Shown here: positions 7,656 through 14,240 of the stretch, one piece after another | How positions within the stretch are numbered: position 1 is the first letter of the stretch | Layout of the letters: every line of letters begins with the position of its first letter | Source of the DNA: SFEL01 sp045603585 | Lineage (GTDB): Bacteria > Bacillota > Clostridia > Christensenellales > CAG-138 | Length of the DNA: 24,484 nucleotides | Direction of reading: 5' to 3' | Assembly (NCBI GenBank): GCA_045603585.1 | Contig: JAZUMK010000010.1 | Location: 1 to 24,484, forward strand | Position numbers and translations under genes: made by a program | The notes under the pieces: generated by a model | The model's database searches: none | The model's input: only the letters and a program-made list of their open reading frames with translations | Told to the model about the DNA's origin: nothing

Positions 7656-8327
7656 TCATATTCCCCTCTGCCTGTAATCATCCATTGTACGGGAAAAAAG
7701 CTCCTTGGTGGAGGGGGGAGTATAGCTTATGGTGTTTGCACCTGCGGCGATGGTGGGGGCGATGGTTTTGCCTGTGGGGCCGCCTGTGGCAATGATGGGC
7801 ACCCTGGGGAATTTTTCCCGTATGGCCCGCACCACCTCAGGGGTGCGTTCCGCAGCGGATACATTGAGTATGGATACCCCTGCATCCAGCCGGGCCTGTA
7901 TATCGGTATTTTCATGGAGCACCGTGGCAATTATGGGAATGTCTATGGACTCCGCCACCATGCGGATGGTATCGTTGCTCATTGGCGCGTTTACCACCAC
8001 GCCGAAGGCCCCCTGCGCCTCTGCGTCCATGGCAAGGCGCACAGTCCGCATGCCGCCGGTTATTCCGCCGCCCACGCCGCACAGCACAGGTATGCTGGAG
8101 GCCTGTATTATGGCATGGGATATTGCCTGCTGGGGTGTAAAGGGATACACTGCCAGCACGCCGTCCGCATTGGTGTTGCGGATGATGGCGATATCCGTAG
8201 TGAACATAAGCGACTTTATCCGCCGCCCCAGTATCACTATGCCGCTGCACTGCCATATCTCTTCCGGCACCGCCACTATGTGTGAGCGGAGCTCTCCTGT
8301 AATGTTGGGAAGGTGTCTGTCTTCCAC
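7656..8327 (-). CDS. Conserved TIM-barrel protein, function unknown
   Basis: The protein has 223 residues. Alternating hydrophobic strands and glycine-rich loops (IPVLCGVGGG, GAFGVVVNAP, IPIIATV, PIIATGGPTG near the C-terminus) fit a small phosphate-binding beta/alpha barrel. I recall similar Clostridia proteins carrying only the loose label 'hydrolase', and I know no demonstrated reaction. There is no signal peptide or membrane segment. The start is GTG, 8 nt after AGGAG. An ATG 7 nt upstream is out of frame and too close to that site. The gene is alone, with its own terminator and a TATAAT upstream, and sits between two copies of a 162-bp direct repeat. Other possible matches are barrels such as nitronate monooxygenase or ThiG relatives, but the FMN-site motifs are not convincing. 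Confidence 0.8.
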   Translation of the reverse strand: MEDRHLPNITGELRSHIVAVPEEIWQCSGIVILGRRIKSLMFTTDIAIIRNTNADGVLAVYPFTPQQAISHAIIQASSIPVLCGVGGGITGGMRTVRLAMDAEAQGAFGVVVNAPMSNDTIRMVAESIDIPIIATVLHENTDIQARLDAGVSILNVSAAERTPEVVRAIREKFPRVPIIATGGPTGKTIAPTIAAGANTISYTPPSTKELFSRTMDDYRQRGI

Positions 8328-8360
8328 GGGTCATGCTCCTTTCATTGCCTGTTTTTCTTT

Positions 8361-8366
8361 ATTATA
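8361..8366 (-). promoter_or_regulatory. Probable -10 box of the TIM-barrel gene
   Basis: A perfect TATAAT on the minus strand lies 34 nt before the GTG start. No good -35 hexamer occurs at 16-18 bp spacing (CCTGTG at 17), so only the -10 is supported. Confidence 0.5.
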
Positions 8367-8460
8367 CTATATTTTTCGTCCCGCACAGGCATATGTGACA
8401 AAAGTATACAGTAAGTTCACTATTTTTGCGGATTTTTTATATGGAAGCATTATCCCCGCC

Positions 8461-8622
8461 CACCGCAGGGAAAGTTATAGGTAATAGTGAAGAAGTTAGA
8501 TATCTATACCCACCCACCGCCCTTTTCAGGTAATTTCGCCTTACGGCGAAATGGGTACACTGTCGGAATCGCAGGCAGTATCGTGCCACCCTTTTAAGGC
8601 AGATTTTCCTTGCGGAAAAGCG
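8461..8622. repeat. 162-bp direct repeat, copy 2
   Basis: This is the second copy of 7130-7291, about 96% identical and in the same orientation. The differences are scattered substitutions, with no length change. Together the copies bracket the TIM-barrel gene and its control signals. Confidence 0.9.
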
Positions 8623-8642
8623 GAACGGCCTATCGAAAGGAT

Positions 8643-8901
8643 GTCATTGCGGGGAAGGCAGCAAACTGCCGTGGCAATCCGTTCTTTTGCAGTAACACTA
8701 CCTGCTTGGTTTATCTATACCCACCCACCACCCTTTAAGGTAGCTTTTCCTTACGGAAAAGCGGAACGGTGTCCATCCGCAGACGGAAGAACCAGCAATA
8801 CCGACAATACTGTCATTGCGAGGCAGTCCAGAGACTGCCGTGGCAATCCGTCCTATCCCATACTCGTCATTGGGAATCAGTCCGCAGACTGGTCAATCCA
8901 T
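8643..8901. repeat. Family D triplet with an R unit
   Basis: Three hairpin repeats share a CATTGCG...CAATCCG frame. At 8643-8681 the inner stem is GGCAG/CTGCC. At 8812-8852 it is GGCAGTC/GACTGCC. At 8866-8901 a diverged form has CAGTC/GACTG. A complete forward R unit (8710-8762, CTTTTCC-TTAC-GGAAAAG) lies between the first two. No gene is visible in the whole region 8340-9159. Confidence 0.65.
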
Positions 8902-8991
8902 TCCCTATACCCCACATGGCACTCGGCATCTTTTCAGGCGGCCATATCTTTTTCCCACATAAAAAACAAAACAGCCTTTATCTTTTCCCAT

Positions 8992-9060
8992 TTCGCTTTT
9001 CTTTCTCTTTTTGCTTCTTTTTCTTCTTTCTTTTCTCGTGAAAAGAAAGAGAAAAAGAAG
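8992..9060 (+). repeat. S element upstream of mnmG
   Basis: The tail TTCGCTTTTCTTTCTCTTTT comes first, then the hairpin 9014-9060 with 21-bp arms (one bulge) around TCGT. Unlike the gyrase cases, it lies upstream of the probable mnmG promoter, so here it cannot be an mRNA leader structure. Confidence 0.7.
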
Positions 9061-9120
9061 ACTTAGCCCATCATCTTCAATCGGGGAAATAAAAATATTA
9101 TTTCCCAAACTGTTCTTATT

Positions 9121-9129
9121 TGCTATAAT
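9121..9129 (+). promoter_or_regulatory. Extended -10 promoter of mnmG
   Basis: TGCTATAAT is a perfect extended -10. The -35 region (TTTCCC) is poor, which is normal for this class. Transcription would start near 9136, which excludes the ATG at 9139 as the translation start and supports 9160. Confidence 0.65.
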
Positions 9130-9159
9130 GTACATGATATGACAGGAAAGGATAAATCC

Positions 9160-11028
9160 ATGGCAAGATACATTGCAGGCGAATACGATGTGGCGATCCT
9201 CGGCGCGGGACATGCGGGCTGCGAGGCGGCTCTGGCCTGCGCCCGAATGGGGCTTAAGACCCTTTGCCTTACCATGAATCTGGACAGCGTTGCGCTGATG
9301 GCCTGCAATCCCGCCATAGGCGGCACCTCCAAGGGACACCTTGTCCGTGAGCTGGATGCGCTGGGCGGCGAAATGGGCCTTGCCGCGGATGATACCTTTA
9401 TCCAGATACGCATGCTCAACACCGGCAAAGGCCCCGCTGTGCATTCTTTGCGCGCCCAGATGGACAAGCGCAGATACCACGAGCGCATGAAGATAGCATT
9501 GGAGCGTGAGCCGCTCCTTGACCTGCAGATGGGGGAATGCGAAGCCATACTCACAGAGGGCGGCAGGGTGTCCGGCGTGGTTGCTTCCGGCATGGAGTAC
9601 AAATGCCGGGGCATAGTGGTGGCCGCAGGCGTGTATTTAAAGAGCCGCATACTCATAGGCGACAACGTAACGGAAAGCGGCCCCTCCGGCATGCTTCGGG
9701 CAAACGCACTGTCAGGATCTTTGACCGAGCTGGGCTTTGAGCTGCGCCGCTTCAAGACAGGCACCCCTCCAAGGGTAAACCGCCGCAGCCTTGACTTTGA
9801 CAAAATGGAGCCCCAGTACGGGGACGTGCCCTCACCAAGATTTTCCTTTCTGAGCAAAATGGGAGAGCGGGAGCAGCACCCCTGCTACCTTACCTATACC
9901 AACACCCGCACCCACGATATAATACTCAACAACATCCACCGCAGCAGCATGTACTCCGGCCTTGTCACCGGTACAGGCACCCGCTACTGCCCCAGCATTG
10001 AGGATAAGATAAAGCGCTTTGCCGACAAGGACAGGCATCAGCTGTTCATTGAGCCTGAGGGACTTTCCACCATGGAAATGTACGTTCAGGGTCTTTCCAC
10101 CAGCCTCCCCTACGACGTGCAGGTGGATATGCTGCATACCATACCCGGCCTGGAGCGGTGCGAGATAATGCGCCCCGGCTACGCCATAGAGTATGACTGC
10201 ATAGACCCCAACAGCCTCAACACAGACCTTGGCAGCAAGGCCATACCCGGCCTTTACTTTGCGGGCCAGATAAACGGCAGCTCCGGCTATGAGGAAGCCG
10301 CCGCCCAGGGCCTGTATGCGGGCATAAACTGCGCCCTGTACCTTAAGGGGGAGCCCCCCCTCATACTTTCAAGGGGAGATGCATATATTGGCGTATTGGT
10401 GGACGATCTGGCCACCAAGGGCACAAACGAACCCTACCGCATGATGACCTCCCGGGCGGAATACCGCCTGCTGCTCCGTCAGGACAATGCAGACCTCAGG
10501 CTGACAGAGCTTGGCAAGCGGACAGGGCTTATATCCGAAGCCCGTTACGCAAGGCTGATGCACAAGAAGGAGGATATGGAGAAGGCGCTGAAGGCGCTTT
10601 CCGCCACGGTGCCCCCCTCCGAAATGCTCAACGAGCTGCTGCTCAGCAAAAACTCCACCGCCGTATCCAATCACGTTCGGCTGATGGACATACTGCGCCG
10701 GGAGGGCATCACCTACACCGACCTTATGACACTTGCCCCGCTGCCCGAAATTGACGGCGAAGCGAGGGAGCAGGTGGAGATATCCGCCCATTACGACGGC
10801 TACATTGAAAAGCAGCGTCGTCAGGTGGAAAAGCTCCGGGAGCAGGAAGCGCGGCTTATCCCAGATGGCCTTGACTACATGGCTTTGGAGGGTCTTCGCA
10901 TTGAGGCCCGGCAAAAGCTGTCGGCCATACGTCCGAACAACATCGGTCAGGCAAGCCGCATCAGCGGCGTATCCCCCGCAGACATAGGCGTGCTTTTGAT
11001 ACACCTGAAGCAGCTGGAAGGGAAATAG
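9160..11028 (+). CDS. mnmG: tRNA uridine-5-carboxymethylaminomethyl modification enzyme MnmG
   Basis: MnmG is the FAD-dependent partner of MnmE. Together they install the carboxymethylaminomethyl group on wobble U34 of several tRNAs. The N-terminal FAD-binding motif is GAGHAG (15-20). Both family signatures are intact: CNPAIGGTSKGHLVRELDAL and GLYFAGQINGSSGYEEAAAQ. The C-terminal helical MnmE/tRNA-binding domain is present, giving 622 residues, the usual length. I start at 9160, not the in-frame ATG at 9139, because AGGAAAGG lies 8 nt before 9160 and the promoter -10 leaves no leader for 9139. mnmE is not upstream, though rsmG follows as usual. A structured repeat (element A) begins 5 bases after the stop. 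Confidence 0.97.
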   Translation: MARYIAGEYDVAILGAGHAGCEAALACARMGLKTLCLTMNLDSVALMACNPAIGGTSKGHLVRELDALGGEMGLAADDTFIQIRMLNTGKGPAVHSLRAQMDKRRYHERMKIALEREPLLDLQMGECEAILTEGGRVSGVVASGMEYKCRGIVVAAGVYLKSRILIGDNVTESGPSGMLRANALSGSLTELGFELRRFKTGTPPRVNRRSLDFDKMEPQYGDVPSPRFSFLSKMGEREQHPCYLTYTNTRTHDIILNNIHRSSMYSGLVTGTGTRYCPSIEDKIKRFADKDRHQLFIEPEGLSTMEMYVQGLSTSLPYDVQVDMLHTIPGLERCEIMRPGYAIEYDCIDPNSLNTDLGSKAIPGLYFAGQINGSSGYEEAAAQGLYAGINCALYLKGEPPLILSRGDAYIGVLVDDLATKGTNEPYRMMTSRAEYRLLLRQDNADLRLTELGKRTGLISEARYARLMHKKEDMEKALKALSATVPPSEMLNELLLSKNSTAVSNHVRLMDILRREGITYTDLMTLAPLPEIDGEAREQVEISAHYDGYIEKQRRQVEKLREQEARLIPDGLDYMALEGLRIEARQKLSAIRPNNIGQASRISGVSPADIGVLLIHLKQLEGK

Positions 11029-11033
11029 GCTGC

Positions 11034-11178
11034 GCCTTTCGGAAAAGTCCTATTGGGACTTTCCCGAGGTAACAGCTTTTGCCTAAAACGCCAAAGCGTT
11101 TCCGGGCGGCAAAACCTGCAAAGTACGAAAACCTTACGGTTTTCATCCGTTCTGACGCACGTGTCGTCAGAGCCGGAT
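11034..11178. repeat. Element A, copy 1 (after mnmG)
   Basis: In gene-sense order: GCCTTTCG; a stem CGGAAAAGTCC/GGACTTTCCCG (11039-11066); an 11-bp stem CAGCTTTTGCC/GGCAAAACCTG (11073-11083 with 11108-11118) enclosing TA, the inner stem AAACGC-CAAA-GCGTTT and CCGGGC; a hairpin GAAAACC-TTAC-GGTTTTC (11127-11144); and a terminal hairpin TCTGACG/CGTCAGA within CCG/CGG (11147-11176). It lacks the outer closing stem and one hairpin found in the cysS copy. Together with 11184-11207 it fills most of the mnmG-rsmG gap. Confidence 0.75.
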
Positions 11179-11183
11179 TCAAA

Positions 11184-11207
11184 ATCAAGGGGCTGCGACC
11201 CCTTGAT
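11184..11207. repeat. Strong hairpin before rsmG
   Basis: ATCAAGGGG-CTGCGA-CCCCTTGAT has a perfect 9-bp stem. No T-run follows, so it is not a standard terminator. It adjoins element A copy 1 and could be part of it or a separate unit. Confidence 0.6.
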
Positions 11208-11252
11208 AATCCCCGGGAAATACTTTTCTGACAGACTGAGGGAAATAACACC

Positions 11253-11945
11253 ATGGATTTTGATATGAAAGCCTATTGCCTGGGAAATATGCCCGGCATC
11301 ACAGAGCGTCAGGCGGAACAGTTTTCCACATACTGCGATATGCTCATAGACTGGAACACCCGCATGAACCTTACCGCCATAACCGACCCTGAGCAGGTGG
11401 CGCAGAAGCACTTTATGGACAGCATACTGCCCGCCGCCCTTATACCTGAGGGTGCGGCCGTTATAGACGTAGGCACAGGGGCAGGCTTCCCCGGCGTACC
11501 CCTTGCCATAATGCGCCCCGACATCAAGCTGACATTGCTTGATTCCCTCAACAAGCGCATAACCTTCCTCACAGAGCTGTGCTCCGCATTAAAGCTGCCT
11601 GCCCGCTGCATACACGCAAGGGCGGAGGACGCAGGCCGAAAGGCCGACCTTCGCGGGCAGTTTGACATCGCCACCTCCCGCGCGGTTGCAAACGTATCCG
11701 CATTGGCGGAATACACCGTCCCCTTCCTGAAGGTTGGCGGCGCATCCCTTATGTACAAGGGCCCCCAAGCCCCCGAGGAGCTGGCCGCCGGCAAGCGGGC
11801 GCTGGAGCTGCTCTGCTGCAGCGCAGAGATACATTCCTTCCCCGCGCCATGGGGGGAGCGCACCGTTATCGCCCTCACAAAGCTGCGCCCCACCGCCGCC
11901 GCATACCCCCGCAAGGCGGGAACGGCAGAGAAGAAGCCGCCTTGA
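11253..11945 (+). CDS. rsmG: 16S rRNA (guanine-527-N7)-methyltransferase RsmG
   Basis: RsmG methylates N7 of G527 in 16S rRNA using S-adenosylmethionine; its loss gives low-level streptomycin resistance in several bacteria. The protein has 230 residues. The SAM-binding motif VIDVGTGAGFPG (70-81) and the following acidic strand LTLLDSLNKR are clear, and the family motif TSRAVANVSALAEY is intact. The ATG start follows GAGGGA at about 9 nt. mnmG-rsmG adjacency is the usual arrangement near Bacillota origins, but here 224 bp of hairpins separate them. The C-terminus (TAAAYPRKAGTAEKKPP) is the ordinary PRKAG-type tail. Confidence 0.96.
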   Translation: MDFDMKAYCLGNMPGITERQAEQFSTYCDMLIDWNTRMNLTAITDPEQVAQKHFMDSILPAALIPEGAAVIDVGTGAGFPGVPLAIMRPDIKLTLLDSLNKRITFLTELCSALKLPARCIHARAEDAGRKADLRGQFDIATSRAVANVSALAEYTVPFLKVGGASLMYKGPQAPEELAAGKRALELLCCSAEIHSFPAPWGERTVIALTKLRPTAAAYPRKAGTAEKKPP

Positions 11946-11954
11946 TTTTTTATT

Positions 11955-11989
11955 CTTCTTTTCTTCTAGAAGAAAAGAAGCAAAAGAAG
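11955..11989 (+). repeat. S element, rsmG 3' end
   Basis: A perfect 26-bp palindrome (CTTCTTTTCTTCT and its complement, 11955-11980) lies 9 nt past the rsmG stop, followed by the distal tail CAAAAGAAG. The A-rich rather than T-rich sequence after it argues against a simple rho-independent terminator on the plus strand. Confidence 0.65.
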
Positions 11990-12071
11990 TCAAAAAAATA
12001 AAATAAATATTGGGTGGGATGAGTTTGCGGTATTTCCACCCCCCAATCAAAAAATATTATAATTTCCCCTC

Positions 12072-12138
12072 AGCTTTTCTTTCTCTTTTTGCTTCTTTTT
12101 CTCCTTTCTTTTCTCTTGAAAAGAAAGAGAAAAAGAAG
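12072..12138 (+). repeat. S element, noc/parB 5' side
   Basis: The tail AGCTTTTCTTTCTCTTTTTG precedes a hairpin at 12092-12138, with arms of about 21 bp around TCTT. Its end is 46 nt before the noc/parB ATG. It is almost the same sequence as the S element before mnmG, including CTTTCTTTTCTC near the loop. Confidence 0.7.
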
Positions 12139-12184
12139 ATAACACACATACCCCACACATCACATCAAACAGCGAGGTATACTC

Positions 12185-13003
12185 ATGGCACTGGACATCG
12201 CCCACTCCCAGCGCAAGCTGCTGGAACTCCCCATCGACAGCATCCATCCCAATCCCTATCAGCCCCGCGTTACCTTTGACGAGGAGACCATCGCGGAACT
12301 GGCCCAGAGCATAAGCCAGGTTGGCCTGATACAGCCCCTTGTGGTACGCAAAAGCGGCGGCGGCTACGAGCTGGTGGCCGGCGAGCGGCGCCTCAGGGCC
12401 TGCAAGTCCCTTGGCATGGCAACCGTCACCTGCATAGTGGAGGACAGCCTGCGGGAGGAATCCTCCGCCATGATGGCATTGATAGAGAACCTTCAGCGTG
12501 AGGACCTTCACTACATGGAGGAGGCCCAGTGCTACTATGCCCTGCTGAACAATTACGACCTTACCCAGGAAGCGCTGGCAGAGCGCCTTGGCCGCAGCCA
12601 GAGCTCCATCGCAAACAAGCTGCGTCTGCTGCGCCTTACGGATACCGTAAAGGAAGCGCTGCAGCAGGGAGGCCTTTCCGAGCGCCACGCAAGGGCCATT
12701 CTCAAGATAAAGGACGAGGCCGCCCAGCTGGCGGTGCTGAAGAAGGCAGCGGACAAAGCCCTGTCCGTAAAGGACACCGAGCGGCTGGTGGAAAAGACGC
12801 TGGATAAGATGTATGACGACAAGCTGCCCGGCGCAGTGCCCCGCCCCATGATAATACGTCAGGTGCGGGATTACCGCCTGTTTATGAATACGGTAAACTC
12901 CGCAATCGAGGCGCTGAGGGAATCCGGTATGCAGGTTGACGTGGATCAGGACGACCTTGAAAACGGCGTGGATATCCATATCCGCGTGCGGGTTGAAGAA
13001 TGA
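12185..13003 (+). CDS. noc: ParB/Noc-family DNA-binding protein
   Basis: This 272-residue CTP-dependent DNA-clamp family protein has the N-terminal nuclease-like domain NPYQPR...GERRLRACKSLG (GERR at 66-69, which contacts CTP phosphates in the family), ENLQRED (101-107), a helix-turn-helix (126-150) and a C-terminal dimerisation region. The recognition region GRSQSSIANKLRLL resembles Noc of B. subtilis more than Spo0J as I recall them, and the position after rsmG is that of noc. Noc blocks division over the nucleoid. Against a typical Noc, the N-terminus (MALDIAHSQRKLLELPIDSI) is short, with no clear amphipathic membrane-anchoring helix. No parA is present. A good GAGGT ribosome site supports the ATG. 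ParB/Spo0J remains possible. Confidence 0.85.
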   Translation: MALDIAHSQRKLLELPIDSIHPNPYQPRVTFDEETIAELAQSISQVGLIQPLVVRKSGGGYELVAGERRLRACKSLGMATVTCIVEDSLREESSAMMALIENLQREDLHYMEEAQCYYALLNNYDLTQEALAERLGRSQSSIANKLRLLRLTDTVKEALQQGGLSERHARAILKIKDEAAQLAVLKKAADKALSVKDTERLVEKTLDKMYDDKLPGAVPRPMIIRQVRDYRLFMNTVNSAIEALRESGMQVDVDQDDLENGVDIHIRVRVEE

Positions 13004-13049
13004 TTTCGTAAATATTCTGTATAATATTGTTTTAAATTAAGCTTGGGGA

Positions 13050-13078
13050 TTGTTCAAATTGCCTTTTTTGGGTATCAT
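13050..13078 (+). promoter_or_regulatory. Possible promoter of the SleB-like gene
   Basis: TTGTTC (13050-13055) and TATCAT (13073-13078) are 17 bp apart. Initiation would fall at or just before the ATG at 13086, giving an almost leaderless mRNA. A TATAAT at 13020-13025 without a good -35 is an alternative. Confidence 0.4.
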
Positions 13079-13085
13079 ATATACC

Positions 13086-14114
13086 ATGGAAAGTATCAGA
13101 TCATTTTTGACCCGCTGCTTGCTTACAGGCATGGCCTTACTTATGGCGCTGCCTGCCGTTGGCTGCGGCAAAAAAGAAAAGGCGGAGGAAGCCGCCGTCA
13201 TAATAGAAGCGCCCATTGAGCAGGAAGAGGAAGAAAAGGGCAACAGTCTGGTGGAGATAGTTGTCACCCCCAGCCTTGAGCCTGTGGTCACCCCTGTGCC
13301 CACCCCCAAGCTCCCGGAAACCGTCACCTGCGACCCCAAGAAGGGCTACACCAAGAAATCCGGCGTAAACCTTCGGGCAAAGCCCACCACCGATTCCGAG
13401 GTGCTGGATACTCTGGATAAGGCCGTGGCGGTCACCATCAAGGGCACCGCAGGAGAATGGACTCAGGTTTCGGTAAACGATGAAACCGGCTATATCTCCA
13501 CCGAGTTCGTGGGCGAGGGCAGCGTCCCTTCCACCCTCACCATTGATTCCGTAAAGCGTCACAATGGCATGGCCACCGCTTCGGTAAACATGCGTAAGCG
13601 CCCGGATACCGATTCCGACGTTATCGAAAAGCTGGATCTTTTTACCCACTTTACCATTACCGGCGAAAACAAGGACTGGTACGAGATCGAATATCAGGGC
13701 AAGCGGGGCTATGTTTCCAAGAAGTACAGCGAGCCTGCCGTATCCTATTATGAGGCCAAGGATCTTTACCTTGTGGCTCAGCTGGTGCATCAGGAAGCCA
13801 AGTATACCTCTCAGGACGGCCTCAACGCCGTTGCCAATGTGGTTTACAACCGCCTCAGAAGCCGCAAGTTCCCCAATACCCTTTCCGGCGTGGTATTTGA
13901 AGAGGGCCAGTTCTCTCCCGCAGAAAGCGAAAGCAAGCTGCGCTCCGTCCGCCCCAGCTCAGGGGCCGTGGAAGCGGTGCTGGAGATATTCGGCCGGGGC
14001 AAAACCATTCTCCCCAGCAGCGTGCTTTACTTCCGCGCCAGCCGCATGGGCAAGGAATGGTCCTCCGCCCGCAGGTATTACGGCCTGTACGGCGGAAATT
14101 ATTTCTATAAGTAG
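13086..14114 (+). CDS. SleB-type cell-wall hydrolase lipoprotein with two SH3 domains
   Basis: This is a predicted secreted peptidoglycan hydrolase of 342 residues. Residues 1-27 form a signal peptide ending PAVGC, a plausible lipobox with Cys27. A Glu/Pro-rich linker (about 32-80) is followed by two bacterial SH3 domains (about 85-143, with GVNLRAKPTTDSEVL; about 155-215, with SVNMRKRPDTDSDVI) and a Hydrolase_2/SleB-like catalytic domain (about 225-342) with LVHQEAKYTSQDGLNAVANV. Glu237 is the likely catalytic acid. SleB-type enzymes cleave spore cortex or vegetative wall, and which applies here is unknown. The start is uncertain: no ribosome site precedes 13086, and an in-frame TTG lies at 13050. 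A terminator follows. Confidence 0.88.
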   Translation: MESIRSFLTRCLLTGMALLMALPAVGCGKKEKAEEAAVIIEAPIEQEEEEKGNSLVEIVVTPSLEPVVTPVPTPKLPETVTCDPKKGYTKKSGVNLRAKPTTDSEVLDTLDKAVAVTIKGTAGEWTQVSVNDETGYISTEFVGEGSVPSTLTIDSVKRHNGMATASVNMRKRPDTDSDVIEKLDLFTHFTITGENKDWYEIEYQGKRGYVSKKYSEPAVSYYEAKDLYLVAQLVHQEAKYTSQDGLNAVANVVYNRLRSRKFPNTLSGVVFEEGQFSPAESESKLRSVRPSSGAVEAVLEIFGRGKTILPSSVLYFRASRMGKEWSSARRYYGLYGGNYFYK

Positions 14115-14121
14115 CACTTCT

Positions 14122-14172
14122 CTTCTTTTTCTTTTCACGGGAAAAGAAAAAGAAGCAAAAAGAAAAGCGAAA
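14122..14172 (+). repeat. S element, SleB-like gene 3' end
   Basis: A perfect 15-bp stem CTTCTTTTTCTTTTC (14122-14136) with its complement (14141-14155) around ACGG, followed by the distal tail CAAAAAGAAAAGCGAAATGG. It begins 7 nt after the stop codon and precedes the real terminator. Confidence 0.7.
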
Positions 14173-14193
14173 TGGAAATATGTTATTATAATT

Positions 14194-14220
14194 AAAAAGC
14201 CGCTCAATGAGCGGCTTTTA
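14194..14220 (+). terminator. Terminator of the SleB-like gene
   Basis: AAAGCCGCT-CAATG-AGCGGCTTT forms a 9-bp stem ending in TTTTATTG. It is self-complementary enough to work in both directions. Confidence 0.8.
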
Positions 14221-14240
14221 TTGTTTTGTTTTATGTCATA

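Noticed and set aside
8332..8334. ATG start for the TIM-barrel gene
   Set aside because: It is out of frame with the protein and only 1 nt from AGGAG. The GTG at 8327 is in frame with ideal spacing.
7132..8905. CRISPR array suggested by multiple similar repeats
   Set aside because: Spacing and orientation are irregular, the units are hairpins of several families, and no cas gene is present.
9139..9159. In-frame upstream ATG for mnmG
   Set aside because: The extended -10 at 9121-9129 puts the transcript start only a few bases before it, and the AGGAAAGG ribosome site serves 9160.
11034..11207. tRNA-like gene suggested by the CCGGATTCAAAATC segment
   Set aside because: It cannot be folded into acceptor, D, anticodon and T arms with the conserved tRNA bases.
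11955..11980. Reading the S palindromes simply as intrinsic terminators
   Set aside because: None is followed by a T-run on the gene strand, and six of the ten lie upstream of genes. True terminators with T-runs are found separately.
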